Source: Bordetella parapertussis (GTDB lineage Bacteria > Pseudomonadota > Gammaproteobacteria > Burkholderiales > JACQAP01). From it: a stretch of 64,000 nt of DNA. Numbering within the stretch: position 1 is the first letter of the stretch; every line of letters starts with the position of its first letter. The stretch lies in NCBI GenBank assembly GCA_945900965.1, contig CAMDKM010000001.1:186001-250000 (forward strand), given 5' to 3'. Of the stretch, positions 26,227 to 34,926 are shown in pieces. Both the position numbers and the translations under genes were made by a program. The notes beneath the pieces are model-generated. The model was not told where the DNA came from, ran no database searches, and saw only the letters and a list, made by a program, of their open reading frames with translations.

Positions 26227-27213
26227 ATGCGTGCAATCAAACAATGGTTTGGATTGATATTCGTGGCCTCGGCCATGCTGTTCGCCCAGGCGGCAATGGC
26301 GGCTGATAATTTCACCCGGCAGGACGTCACGTTTACCAGCGTGGGCAAGAAGCTGGTCGGCTGGCTGTATGTGCCAAAAGGCATGAAGGCGGGCGAGAAG
26401 CGTCCGACCATCGTGATGGCGCACGGCTGGAGTGCGGTCAAGGAAATGTATCTCGACGATTTCGCCGCGAAGTTCTCCAACGGTGGCTTCGTGGTCGTGG
26501 TCTTCGACTACCGCAATTTCGGTGACAGCGAAGGCGAGCCACGTGGACATATCGACCCGGGCATGCAGCACGAAGACTACAAAAACGCCATCACCTGGGC
26601 TACGCTGCAACCGATGGTCGATGCCAACCGCATCGGTGTCTGGGGTTCCTCATACAGCGGCGCGCATGTGATGCACTTGGCGGCATTCGATCGCCGTGTG
26701 AAATGCGTCGTGGCGCAGGTGCCATTGGTCAACGCGGTGGATAATTTCCGCCGTCTGGTGCGTGCCGATCATTGGGGTGGCTTGCAGGGCTGGCTCGCCT
26801 CCGATCGCGCGGAGGAATACACCACTGGCAAGATCAACTACCTGCCCGTGGTCGCCGAACAAGGCAAGCCGTCCGCCCTGCCGACTCAGGACTCGTACGA
26901 CTGGTTCATCAAAACCGGCCAGACGCGCGCGCCCAAGTGGGAGAACCGTCAGACCGTGCGTTCGCTGGAACTGGCACTGGAGTACAACCCCGCGGCCAGC
27001 GTACACCTGATTTCGCCGACACCCTTCATGATGATTGTTGCCGAGAACGATGTGCTCACACCCACCGACCTCGCCATTGAGGCGTACGGCCGCGCCCGAG
27101 AACCCAAACAACTCGTCATCCTTCCCGGCGGGCACTTCGACGCCTACGTGACCGGCTTCCAGGGCGCCTCGACGCCAGCGCTGAACTGGTTCAAGCAACA
27201 CCTCATGAAGTAG
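26227..27213 (+). CDS. Secreted alpha/beta hydrolase (acetyl esterase/DLH-like)
   Basis: The 328-aa exported hydrolase has a signal peptide cut near AMAADN (residue 26). The triad is visible as Ser142 in GVWGSSYSGAH, Asp275 in VAENDVLTP and His303 in LPGGHFDAY. The region around RPTIVMAHGWSAVKEMY supplies the oxyanion hole. It resembles the peptidase S15/acetylxylan-esterase-like group, which acts on esters or peptides. ATG 26227 follows gggagaag; upstream in-frame codons lie in the divergent promoter region of the cyclase gene. Confidence 0.88.
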   Translation: MRAIKQWFGLIFVASAMLFAQAAMAADNFTRQDVTFTSVGKKLVGWLYVPKGMKAGEKRPTIVMAHGWSAVKEMYLDDFAAKFSNGGFVVVVFDYRNFGDSEGEPRGHIDPGMQHEDYKNAITWATLQPMVDANRIGVWGSSYSGAHVMHLAAFDRRVKCVVAQVPLVNAVDNFRRLVRADHWGGLQGWLASDRAEEYTTGKINYLPVVAEQGKPSALPTQDSYDWFIKTGQTRAPKWENRQTVRSLELALEYNPAASVHLISPTPFMMIVAENDVLTPTDLAIEAYGRAREPKQLVILPGGHFDAYVTGFQGASTPALNWFKQHLMK

Positions 27214-27244
27214 CTCCCGGAAGACGCCGATCAAGTCTTCGACT

Positions 27245-27320
27245 GTCATTCCCGTGCAAACGGGAATCCAGTGTTTTCCAAAATGAAAGACGGGAAACCG
27301 GATCTTCCGGTTTTCCCGTC
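27245..27320. repeat. REP-like palindrome plus strong hairpin
   Basis: The palindrome gtcattcccgtgcaaacggg, continuing aatccag (27245-27271), also occurs at 34966 and 55319. It is followed by a nearly perfect stem-loop at 27289-27320 (GACGGGAAACCGGA, loop, TCCGGTTTTCCCGTC). Placed after the hydrolase stop, it may act as a terminator or mRNA-end stabiliser, though no T run follows. Confidence 0.7.
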
Positions 27321-27396
27321 ACACTACAGTCGAAATTCCAAATGTATCTGGACGAGACTCCTTCACCCCCCCTAAATAGCAAAGAACTGAGAGATC

Positions 27397-28230
27397 ATGA
27401 AAACCATCGCGCTCACATCCGGTGAACGCGTGCCCGCTCTTGGTCAGGGCACCTGGAACATGGGCGACCAGCGCACAACCCGCAGCGAAGAAATCACCAC
27501 ACTGCAATTGGGCCTCGATCTCGGTCTCACGTTGATCGATACGGCCGAGATGTACGGCGAGGGCAATTCGGAAAAACTGATCGGCGAAGCGCTTGCCGGC
27601 CGCCGCGATCAGGCTTTCCTGGTCAGTAAAGTTTATCCGCACAATGCCACACGCAAGGGCGTGGTCGCCGCCTGCGAGCGCAGCCTCAAGCGACTGCGTA
27701 CCGATCGCATCGACCTGTATTTACTGCACTGGCGCGGCAACGTGCCGTTTGCTGAGACGCTGGAAGCTTTTCTGGGACTTCAACAAAAAGGCAAGATTCG
27801 CCATTTTGGCGTAAGCAATCTCGATCTCGACGACATGCGGGAATGGTGTGCGATCGCCGGCGGCGAGGCCGTGGCCACTAATCAAGTGCTCTATAACCTG
27901 ACACGGCGCGGCATCGAGTGGAACTTGGCTCCATGGATGCGCGAGAGAAAAATTCCCGTCATGGCGTATTCGCCGGTTGAGCAGGCACGGCTGCTGCGCA
28001 ACTCGAAGCTGGTCGATTTCGCGCGGCGCAACGGCATGACGCCCGCTCAGGCGGCGCTGGCTTGGTTACTGGCCAAGGACGGCGTGATCGCCATTCCAAA
28101 ATCCAGTCAGCGCCAGCACTTAAAGGAAAATACCGGCGCTCTTGACCATACATTGACTCGGGAACAACTCGCGGAACTCGACAAGCTGTTCCCGCCGCCA
28201 AAAGGGCCGGTTGCGCTGGAGATGCTTTAG
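27397..28230 (+). CDS. Aldo/keto reductase
   Basis: The 277-aa cytoplasmic enzyme has the complete catalytic tetrad: Asp48 and Tyr53 in LIDTAEMYGEG, Lys78 in FLVSKVYP and His111 in YLLHWRG. The NADPH-binding C-terminal segment GVIAIPKSSQRQHLKENTGA is typical. It resembles the YajO/DkgA-like bacterial group that reduces aldehydes and 2,5-diketo-gluconate-type substrates. The gene ends at 28230, directly abutting the stop codon of the convergent beta-lactamase-family gene, with no spacer at all. Confidence 0.93.
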   Translation: MKTIALTSGERVPALGQGTWNMGDQRTTRSEEITTLQLGLDLGLTLIDTAEMYGEGNSEKLIGEALAGRRDQAFLVSKVYPHNATRKGVVAACERSLKRLRTDRIDLYLLHWRGNVPFAETLEAFLGLQQKGKIRHFGVSNLDLDDMREWCAIAGGEAVATNQVLYNLTRRGIEWNLAPWMRERKIPVMAYSPVEQARLLRNSKLVDFARRNGMTPAQAALAWLLAKDGVIAIPKSSQRQHLKENTGALDHTLTREQLAELDKLFPPPKGPVALEML

Positions 28231-29520
28231 TTACTCCACAATCGATTGCACCACCAACGTCTTGAACGCCGTAGCATAAGGCAGCAACTGGCGCACCGAT
28301 TGCATCATGTACACACCCACCAGTTCTTCCTTCGGGTCCACCCAGAAGTAGGTCCCGGCATACCCGGCCCAGTAGAACTCGCCGACCGAGCCGTCCATGG
28401 GGTTCAGCGGCGCGGGCGCACGCGGGCCTTCGGTGCGCACGGCGCCGAGCAGGCCGTAGCCGTGGCTCTGCCCGGGCAGATAGAAGGGGCCGAGGTCGAT
28501 GTTCGGTCCCACCTGGTTGGAGGTCATCAATTCCACGGTCTTCTTGCCCAGGATACGCGCACCGTCGAGCGAGCCGCGATTGAGCAGCATTTGCGCAAAG
28601 CGCGCGTAGTCCATCACAGTCGCGGTCAATCCTTGGCCGCCTGCCTCGAACTTAACCGGCTTGGTGGGATCGGTGTACTGGAGGATGAGTCCTTTCTTGT
28701 CGTCATCAAAGGGCTCGACGAAGCGCGAAACGTTGTTGGGGGCGACACGGAATGCGGTATCCACCATGCCCAGCGGCTTGGCAATGCGCTTGTCGAAGAA
28801 CTCGCCCAGCGTCATGCCGGACACCACTTCGATCAAACGACCCAGCACATCGGTCGATCGGCTATACCACCAGGTGGTGCCGGGTTCGTATTTCAACGGC
28901 AGCTTGCTGATGCGGGTAACCAGTTCGGCATTGGTGATGTCCAGATCATTCTCTCCGCCATCAAGATACATCTGCTCGACCGGCCCGCCGCCCGGGAACG
29001 GCTTGAAAAAGCTGTAGGTAAAGCCGGAGGTATGCAGCAGAAGATCCACCACCCGAATCGGGTTTTTCGCCGGCCGGGTCTGCACTTCGGAGGGCTCTTT
29101 CACCGACCCGGCATTGGTTGCCACTTGCACATTAGCCAGCTCCGGCAGATACATGGATATTGGGTCGGACAACCGGATCTTGCCCTCCTCCACCAGCATC
29201 ATCGCAGCCACGCTGGTGACCGGCTTGGTCATCGAATAAATGCGGAAGATCGAATCGCGCGACATCGGCTTCTTGGTATTCGGGTTCTGCACTCCGTAAG
29301 ACTCGAAGTAGGCGACTTTCCCGCGGCGGGCAACCAGTGCCACGTAACCCGGAATCTCTCCGGCATCGACCTTGGCCCCCAACACCTTGCGGATGTTGTC
29401 GAGACGCTCCGAAGACAACCCGACGGACTCCGGTTTTGCACGCGGCAGTTCCGCCGCAAGAACCGAAATAGCGATGAACGAAAGAACAAATGCAACGGCT
29501 AGTCGTTTGGCGAATGACAT
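28231..29520 (-). CDS. Secreted beta-lactamase-family serine hydrolase
   Basis: The 429-aa protein belongs to the class C beta-lactamase/esterase (EstB-like) family. It has a signal peptide (RLAVAFVLSFIAISVLAAE) and the catalytic SxxK as Ser96-Met-Thr-Lys99 (IFRIYSMTKPVTS). The second motif is Tyr219 in TWWYSRSTDVLG, where Asn of the classical YxN is replaced. Most such proteins are esterases or D-aminopeptidases, not antibiotic-resistance enzymes. ATG 29520 follows gggaggaacatc. The C-terminus (EFYWAGYAGTYFWVDPKEEL) contains the usual closing strand. Confidence 0.9.
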   Translation of the reverse strand: MSFAKRLAVAFVLSFIAISVLAAELPRAKPESVGLSSERLDNIRKVLGAKVDAGEIPGYVALVARRGKVAYFESYGVQNPNTKKPMSRDSIFRIYSMTKPVTSVAAMMLVEEGKIRLSDPISMYLPELANVQVATNAGSVKEPSEVQTRPAKNPIRVVDLLLHTSGFTYSFFKPFPGGGPVEQMYLDGGENDLDITNAELVTRISKLPLKYEPGTTWWYSRSTDVLGRLIEVVSGMTLGEFFDKRIAKPLGMVDTAFRVAPNNVSRFVEPFDDDKKGLILQYTDPTKPVKFEAGGQGLTATVMDYARFAQMLLNRGSLDGARILGKKTVELMTSNQVGPNIDLGPFYLPGQSHGYGLLGAVRTEGPRAPAPLNPMDGSVGEFYWAGYAGTYFWVDPKEELVGVYMMQSVRQLLPYATAFKTLVVQSIVE

Positions 29521-29691
29521 GATGTTCCTCCCTATGATTTTGTAGACGGGCAACGCCAAAATAGGCCAGTGCGCTCGTAAGGGCAATCGAATTACTTGAT
29601 GCAACGCGTCATGGAGCGGGCGGCGCCCCACAAAAAAACAGAATCGGGAATCCGCTACGATGCTGTGTCATTCAATTGGTGAAAGACCCGC

Positions 29692-30036
29692 ATGCATGCA
29701 GTGATCTTCGAAGTCTGGCCTGCCGAGGGACGGTCAGCTGAATATTTCAATCTGGCTGCGGCACTCAAGGCTGACCTGGAGCGCATCGACGGATTTGTAT
29801 CCATTGAGCGCTTCCAGAGCTTGACCACCCCCGGAAAATTCTTGTCCCTCTCATTCTGGCGCGACGAAGAAGCGATCCGCACCTGGCGCAGTCTGGAGAG
29901 GCATCGCGCGGCCCAGGAGACGGGACGCGCCGGCGTGTTCGCGGATTACCGCCTGCGGGTCGCCGCGGTGATACGCGACTACGGCTTGAACGAGCGGGAG
30001 GAAGCGCCTCGGGACAGCCGCGACGTACACGGCTGA
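29692..30036 (+). CDS. Antibiotic biosynthesis monooxygenase (ABM) domain protein
   Basis: The 114-aa protein is a single ferredoxin-like ABM domain: MHAVIFEVWPAEGRSAEYF, then FVSIERFQSLTTPGKFLSLS, FWRDEEAIRTWRSLERHRAA and DYRLRVAAVIRDYG. ABM proteins form dimers and act as small cofactor-independent oxygenases or haem-degrading enzymes; many are uncharacterised. The C-terminal tail of about 17 residues is charged and probably disordered. The amidohydrolase gene starts 46 nt later and may be in the same transcript. Confidence 0.85.
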   Translation: MHAVIFEVWPAEGRSAEYFNLAAALKADLERIDGFVSIERFQSLTTPGKFLSLSFWRDEEAIRTWRSLERHRAAQETGRAGVFADYRLRVAAVIRDYGLNEREEAPRDSRDVHG

Positions 30037-30082
30037 TACGGCATTTCTACAACACCTTTTCTTAAACTCGTACCTGAATAAT

Positions 30083-31123
30083 ATGACCATGGACGCTGCC
30101 GCCCCATCCCCTCACCTGACCGTTCGCCCAGACTGGCTCGCTTTGCATCGCGAAGACATCCTTGATCCGGCGCTGCCAATAGTTGATCCGCATCACCATC
30201 TTTGGGACCGCAAAGGCAATCCGTACTTCTTTTTCGATTTGATGCGGGATATTGACGCCGGCCACAACATTCGCGCCACCGTCGCCGTTGAGGCCGGGGC
30301 GATGTATCGGTGCGATGGCCCCGCGGAAATGCGCCCGGTCGGAGAAACCGAATTCGTCAATGGCGCGGCAGCCATGGGCGCGAGTGGGGCATACGGCGAC
30401 TGCCGGGTGTGCGCCGGCATCGTCGGTCACGCAGATCTGTTGCTCGGCAAAAAGGCCGTGCCCGTTCTCGAAGCGCTGATCCGCGCCGGCGGGGGAAGGT
30501 TTCGCGGCGTGCGATATATCAACGCCTGGCACCCCGATCCTGCCGCGCGAGCCTCGCTCGCCAATCCGCCGCCGCACGTGTTAAGTAACGCGGCCTTCCG
30601 CGAAGGTTTCGCCCAACTCGCCCCGCTCAGTCTCTCGTTTGATGCCTGGATGTATCACACCCAGTTGCCGGAACTCGCGGAGTTGGCTCGCGCCTTCCCG
30701 GACACAATCATCGTCCTCAATCACGTTGGCGGCGCCCTCGGCATCGGCCCCTACGCCGGCAAACGCGATGCCGTATTCGCTGAATGGCGCGCGAGCCTGG
30801 GCGAGCTTGCCCGGTGTCCGAATGTGTATATCAAAGTGGGCGGTCTGGGTATGCGCCTGTTTGGTTTCGATTTCGCCAGCCGCGCCCGTCCGCCCTCCTC
30901 GGAAGACCTCACGCCCTCCTGGCGGCCCTATGTCGAGACCTGCATCAAAACTTTCGGCGCCGAGCGCTGCATGTTCGAGAGCAATTTCCCGGTCGACAAG
31001 GGCACTTGCAGCTACGCGGTGCTGTGGAATACCTTCAAGCGCATCACAGCTACCGCCAGTTCCACCGAAAAGAAGTGGCTCTTTAGCGGAACGGCATGCA
31101 AGGTCTATCGCCTGGAGGCGTGA
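30083..31123 (+). CDS. Amidohydrolase-2 family (PDC-lactonase-like) hydrolase
   Basis: The 346-aa TIM-barrel protein carries the hallmark VDPHHHLWDRKG (Asp35-His39) of PF04909. Later ligands are placed in IVLNHVGGALGIGPY and the C-terminal CMFESNFPVDKGTCSY, where the Asp sits after FP. Characterised relatives include 2-pyrone-4,6-dicarboxylate lactonase and L-fuconolactonase; decarboxylases of the family share the fold. It is cytoplasmic. Catabolic use on an aromatic ring-cleavage lactone is plausible but not shown. Confidence 0.88.
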   Translation: MTMDAAAPSPHLTVRPDWLALHREDILDPALPIVDPHHHLWDRKGNPYFFFDLMRDIDAGHNIRATVAVEAGAMYRCDGPAEMRPVGETEFVNGAAAMGASGAYGDCRVCAGIVGHADLLLGKKAVPVLEALIRAGGGRFRGVRYINAWHPDPAARASLANPPPHVLSNAAFREGFAQLAPLSLSFDAWMYHTQLPELAELARAFPDTIIVLNHVGGALGIGPYAGKRDAVFAEWRASLGELARCPNVYIKVGGLGMRLFGFDFASRARPPSSEDLTPSWRPYVETCIKTFGAERCMFESNFPVDKGTCSYAVLWNTFKRITATASSTEKKWLFSGTACKVYRLEA

Positions 31124-31278
31124 ATGGGTGAAGGGTGAAGGGTGTGAAAATCAGTGAAGGCGTGAATGAGTGAATGAGTGAAGGGTCTAACCGCAATCCT
31201 CAATCCTCAATCCTCAATCCTCAATCCTCAATCCTCAATCCTCAATCCTCAATCCTCGTCCCTCGCCCCTCGCCCCTG
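31124..31278. repeat. Heptad-repeat R/Y element with nine perfect CAATCCT copies
   Basis: The purine half has gggtgaa heptads, gtgtgaaaatcagtgaaggc and gtgaatga units. The apex GGGTCTAACC lies at 31183-31192. Nine exact tandem copies of the 7-mer CAATCCT follow (31194-31256), then cgcccct units. It is the inverted-orientation counterpart of the element at 43682 and sits between two convergent genes. Confidence 0.85.
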
Positions 31279-31280
31279 CT

Positions 31281-31850
31281 TCACATCACCTTCAACCGCC
31301 GCAACTCAAAGTAGCACCTTGCGCAGGCCCGCACATCGACAAGTGCTCGATGAGCACCTTTTAATGGTTCATTGAAAAGCTTCAGGTACAGCTCATCGAG
31401 CTTGGGCCACTTGAATCCATACGGACCGGGCAGCCGACAAAAATCGGTTGATGCCTGCATGGTGCACTGCCGCTTTTTCGACTCGACCAGATTCGGAAAC
31501 TTGGCTCGTAGAAATTCGGCGCCCAGAATTTTTTCGTCGAACTGCATGTTATGGGCGATCAGCACCTTTGCCTGCTCGATGTTCGGCCCGATTTCCTTGA
31601 GGACCGATATCAAGTCAACGCCTTGCTGTTGCGCCATTTCGGTGCTGATGCCGTGAATTCTGGCCGCATCGGGTGGAATGGTGAATCCATTGGGCTTGAC
31701 AATGTACTCGGCGCTGGCAATCTCGGTCGCCTTGTCATCCACCAGCAGCCACGCCAATTGAACCAGCCTCGGCCAGTTATTCAGGTCAGAAACCGGCGCC
31801 TTGTAATTACGGGGAATCCCGGTTGTTTCGGTATCAAAGAAAAGGATCAT
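31281..31850 (-). CDS. DnaQ-like 3'-5' exonuclease
   Basis: The 189-aa DEDDh nuclease has Exo I FFDTETTG (Asp6, Glu8), Exo II LIAHNMQFDEKILG and Exo III GAHRALVDVRACARCY (His five residues before Asp). This set gives two-metal 3'-to-5' removal of nucleotides. It is a stand-alone proofreader-type exonuclease rather than the polymerase III subunit, which is longer. A truncated close paralogue lies at positions 1-142. Its roles in repair or RNA turnover cannot be separated by sequence. Confidence 0.92.
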   Translation of the reverse strand: MILFFDTETTGIPRNYKAPVSDLNNWPRLVQLAWLLVDDKATEIASAEYIVKPNGFTIPPDAARIHGISTEMAQQQGVDLISVLKEIGPNIEQAKVLIAHNMQFDEKILGAEFLRAKFPNLVESKKRQCTMQASTDFCRLPGPYGFKWPKLDELYLKLFNEPLKGAHRALVDVRACARCYFELRRLKVM

Positions 31851-32073
31851 CGGCGCTGAATTTGACTGTGACGGTTAATGGATAAAACTCTCGTCGACTT
31901 CGCTCTTAAAAATGTCGGCGAAAAATCTGCCTTGTGGTTCCCGCGCAGGCAGGAGCCCAGTAATTTAATATAGCCGAATTTCGATTTCTCGTTTAACAAT
32001 CGAAGGTAAAGCGCATACGATGGGTATGATGAGGCAAGAGCATCCCTCAGAATTTTTCCGCCAGGAGTACGTC

Positions 32074-32565
32074 ATGAAAATAGTATCTTTGCTTGCCTTG
32101 TTGTTCCTGAGCATAACCTTTGACGCCCGGGCAGGCGACACGAATCCGCTCGTCGGAACCTGGAAGCTTGTCAGCACCGCGGCAACTTCCGCGGACGGCA
32201 AATCTCTCGTTTCGCCCATGGGCGACCATCCAACCGGATTCCTCACCTACGCCCCAGAGGGCCGCATGAGTCTTCTCATCACTCATGAAGGCCGCCCCAA
32301 CCTTTCCGGCGACCGGCTGGATTCCCCAATTGAGGAGCAGGCCAGTGCGTTTTCCACCATGGTCGCCTATGCCGGCCGCTACACCCTCGAAGGGAACCGG
32401 CTCACTCATCACCTGGAAGCCGCCTCGTCCCAGAACTGGGTCGGCACCGACCTGCCGCGCATCGTAACGCTCACCGGCAAGCGCGTGAAGCTCGAAGCAC
32501 CAATGCGGGGGCGGCACGGGGTGGTGCAGAAGTTTGAGCAGATCTGGGAACGTATGACTCCTTAA
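32074..32565 (+). CDS. Secreted lipocalin-like domain protein
   Basis: The 163-aa protein starts at ATG 32074 after gccaggag, with a signal peptide (IVSLLALLFLSITFDARAGD). The mature part is a lipocalin-like beta-barrel of the Lipocalin_5 type: NPLVGTWKLVSTAATSADGK, GFLTYAPEGRMSLLITHEGR, AYAGRYTLEGNRLTHHLEAA and RVKLEAPM. Such proteins are small periplasmic binding or accessory proteins, often next to catabolic genes. The ligand is unknown. The deacetylase-like gene begins 51 nt downstream. Confidence 0.8.
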   Translation: MKIVSLLALLFLSITFDARAGDTNPLVGTWKLVSTAATSADGKSLVSPMGDHPTGFLTYAPEGRMSLLITHEGRPNLSGDRLDSPIEEQASAFSTMVAYAGRYTLEGNRLTHHLEAASSQNWVGTDLPRIVTLTGKRVKLEAPMRGRHGVVQKFEQIWERMTP

Positions 32566-32616
32566 TGATGCGCTGGATACCGCCATTGCGCGGATTCCTT
32601 CGCGTTATTCGTCTAT

Positions 32617-33540
32617 ATGACCACCGCCTACCTCCACCATTCCGACTGCGCCCGGCACAACATGGGGAGTCATCACCCGGAATGCCCGGCACGGCTGACT
32701 GCTATTCAAGACCATTTGCTTGCGACGGGACTGCTCGACCACCTGATGACCGTGGACGCGCCACCAGCGACACGGGAGCAGCTTCAGCGCGTGCATCTTG
32801 CGGAGTATCTTGACGCCCTCGAAGCCAGCGTTCCCGCGCGGGGCATTATCCATCTCGATCCCGACACCGTCATGGGGCCGCATTCGTACCGTGCCGCGCT
32901 GCACGCGGCGGGCGCGGTGGTGAAGGCAACTGACATGGTAACCACGGGTGAAGCGGAAAATGCATTCTGCAACGTGCGTCCGCCGGGGCACCACGCGGAA
33001 CGCGGCCGTGCGATGGGTTTCTGTTTTTTCAACAATGTCGCCGTCGGCGCCGCCCACGCGCTCGATGTGCATGGACTGGAGCGGGTGGCCATCGTGGACT
33101 TCGACGTTCACCACGGCAACGGAACGGAGGATATTTTTCGGGACGACGAGCGCGTGCTCATGGTGTCCACTTTCCAGCACCCGTTCTACCCCTACAGCGG
33201 TATCAATGGTCGCTCCGAACACATGGTCAACATTCCACTGCGAGCCTACAGCGCCGGCCCGGGATTCCGATCGGCCGTGGAGCAGGCATGGATGCCGGCC
33301 CTGGAATCCTTCCGGCCGCAGATGATTTTTATCTCGGCAGGATTCGACGCCCATCGAGACGACGACATGGCCTCGCTGGGGCTCGTGGAAAGCGATTACG
33401 CCTGGGTCACCGGGAAAATCATGGATGTGGCACGAAAGCACGCGCACGGGCGAATCGTATCCACGCTCGAAGGTGGCTATAACCTGGATGCCCTGGCGAG
33501 AAGCGCTGCCGCGCACATTCGGGGCTTGGCTTCTTTGTGA
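32617..33540 (+). CDS. Histone-deacetylase-family (AcuC/polyamine deacetylase-like) amidohydrolase
   Basis: The 307-aa zinc hydrolase of the arginase/deacetylase superfamily shows the motifs RPPGHHAERGRAMGFCFFNN (catalytic His pair), VDFDVHHGNGTEDIF (zinc ligands Asp163 and His165) and ISAGFDAHRDDDMAS (third zinc ligand). Bacterial members remove acyl groups from polyamines, acetoin-related proteins or other small amides. It is full length and cytoplasmic. No partner acetyltransferase gene is adjacent. Confidence 0.92.
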   Translation: MTTAYLHHSDCARHNMGSHHPECPARLTAIQDHLLATGLLDHLMTVDAPPATREQLQRVHLAEYLDALEASVPARGIIHLDPDTVMGPHSYRAALHAAGAVVKATDMVTTGEAENAFCNVRPPGHHAERGRAMGFCFFNNVAVGAAHALDVHGLERVAIVDFDVHHGNGTEDIFRDDERVLMVSTFQHPFYPYSGINGRSEHMVNIPLRAYSAGPGFRSAVEQAWMPALESFRPQMIFISAGFDAHRDDDMASLGLVESDYAWVTGKIMDVARKHAHGRIVSTLEGGYNLDALARSAAAHIRGLASL

Positions 33541-33582
33541 CGGATAGTGCTCGCTGGAACCCGACCAGAAATCGATGACTGC

Positions 33583-33948
33583 TCAATTGCCAATTGTAAT
33601 AATCTGATTCAGCGTTTCACACGCACGAGCAAACACGTCTTCTGGCACTTGCTTCCATGGGTGCCGCTTAGCGTCGCGAGCTCTCCAGTCAAACGACTTG
33701 GGTTGATGCGCCAGAATATAACTCGCCTTGCCCCTAGGACCGCTGAATTTCACCGCAAAGGGGTTAGTGTCGTTATACGCCGCTGTGGTCATAGGCAGGC
33801 CGATGACTATACCCGTGCGGTCGTTGAATTCCTTGGGAGACAACACCACCAAAGGGTGAATGTCTTTCATTTCCCGCCCAGCTTGCGGATTGCAGTTGAT
33901 CCAAATCATATCGCGCCGGTCGGGAGACCAGGGCTTTCGAGAAGCCAT
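33583..33948 (-). CDS. mazF: MazF/PemK-family endoribonuclease toxin
   Basis: The 121-aa toxin has the PemK/MazF core: RRDMIWINCNPQAGREMKD, HPLVVLSPKEFNDRTGIVIG, LPMTTAAYNDTNPFAVKF and the closing VPEDVFARACETLNQII. MazF toxins are sequence-specific ribonucleases neutralised by an upstream antitoxin. Its ATG overlaps the stop of the antitoxin gene (ATGA, 33946-33950), showing translational coupling. The recognition sequence is not predictable. Confidence 0.92.
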   Translation of the reverse strand: MASRKPWSPDRRDMIWINCNPQAGREMKDIHPLVVLSPKEFNDRTGIVIGLPMTTAAYNDTNPFAVKFSGPRGKASYILAHQPKSFDWRARDAKRHPWKQVPEDVFARACETLNQIITIGN

Positions 33949-34202
33949 CAGAGCACTTCGCGCCCAACTCGACGTGTGGCCATAACTTCTCCTCCGTGCA
34001 ATTTCGGGTCGAACAAAGCCAGTTTCTGCGCGAGCGTCAACTTAGGTTCGCCTGCCGCAACTACCAGCACAGACGAGTCCTGAGCCGATATTTCGACAGG
34101 CAGGCCTACTTTGAAACCAACCGACTTTGCAACCACCGACGGAATGCGCACCGCCAAGCTGTTGCCCCATTGCTGAATGGTGAGCTTCGCCGTTTTTGCC
34201 AC
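33948..34202 (-). CDS. mazE: AbrB/MazE-family antitoxin
   Basis: The 84-aa antitoxin begins at GTG 34202 directly after a strong aggagg. An upstream ATG (34226) lies before that ribosome-binding site and is unlikely. The N-terminal swapped-hairpin barrel is clear (KTAKLTIQQWGNSLAVRIPS, VGLPVEISAQDSSVLVVA), followed by an acidic/hydrophobic tail (LTLAQKLALFDPKLHGGEVM) that would bind MazF. By family analogy it represses its own operon. The promoter region would be 34203-34344, shared with the divergent gene. Confidence 0.9.
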   Translation of the reverse strand: MAKTAKLTIQQWGNSLAVRIPSVVAKSVGFKVGLPVEISAQDSSVLVVAAGEPKLTLAQKLALFDPKLHGGEVMATRRVGREVL

Positions 34203-34344
34203 GATTGACCTCCTATGTATCAACAAGTGTATACATGGATAAGTTCATGTCAAGTTGCAACCCTTCCGAACTTCCCGCACCGGTTCCCGCCAACTCGCGC
34301 AACGCGCCCTATAATTCGACAATTGATCTCTCGGTGACAGTAAT

Positions 34345-34926
34345 ATGAATACTCGACCCAACTTGCATGACCGGATGCCGCCTCTGCTTCCCGATCAATT
34401 GACGGAGGCGCAAAAACAAGCCGCCGCCGAAATTTCAGCCGGCCCCCGGGGGAGCGTATTCGGCCCCTTCGTGCCGCTGCTGCGCAGCCCGGAATTCATG
34501 TCGCGGCTGCAAAAGACCGGCGAGTATCTGCGCTTCAACAATGTGCTCGGTCCACGACTCGGAGAAATGGTAATCCTGATGACGGCGCGACGCTGGACCC
34601 AGCAGTTCGAGTGGTCCGCACACTATCCCCTGGCGCTCAAGGCTGGGCTGCGGACGGAGGTGGCGGATGCCATCGGTGACGGTCGCCGTCCTGCGGGCAT
34701 GGCACAGGATGAGGAGATCGTTTACGACTTTTGCGATGAGCTGATTCGCACTCAGGGCGTGAGCGATGCGACCTACGCCCGTGCAGTAGCGCAATTCCGA
34801 GAGCAAGGCGTCATCGACATGATCGGTATCACCGGCTATTACTCGACGCTTGCCATGGTGATGAATGTCGCGCGGACGCCTTTGCCCGAGGGCACGACCG
34901 CACCGTTGAGGACGTTTCCGCGGTAA
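34345..34926 (+). CDS. Carboxymuconolactone decarboxylase (CMD/AhpD-like) family protein
   Basis: The 193-aa all-helical protein has the CMD fold: FVPLLRSPEFMSRLQKTGEY, LGPRLGEMVILMTARRWTQQ, FEWSAHYPLALKAGLR, plus a second CMD-like helix set (GVIDMIGITGYYSTLAMVMN). The CxxC of AhpD-type peroxidase partners is absent and the Glu-x-x-x-His (EWSAH) of the decarboxylase-like branch is present. True 4-carboxymuconolactone decarboxylases are shorter, so a related lactone- or ring-cleavage role is possible but unproven. Confidence 0.88.
   Translation: MNTRPNLHDRMPPLLPDQLTEAQKQAAAEISAGPRGSVFGPFVPLLRSPEFMSRLQKTGEYLRFNNVLGPRLGEMVILMTARRWTQQFEWSAHYPLALKAGLRTEVADAIGDGRRPAGMAQDEEIVYDFCDELIRTQGVSDATYARAVAQFREQGVIDMIGITGYYSTLAMVMNVARTPLPEGTTAPLRTFPR

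Noticed and set aside
28246-29502. 418-codon plus-strand frame opposite the beta-lactamase-family gene
   Set aside because: It is a codon-bias shadow; the minus strand carries SxxK and a signal peptide.
29618-29650. Rho-independent terminator at gggcggcgccccacaaaaaa
   Set aside because: The run is A on the plus strand, and on the minus strand the T run would precede the stem, so the order is wrong.
31194-31256. Tandem repeats resembling a CRISPR array
   Set aside because: The unit is 7 bp with no spacers; it is a minisatellite.
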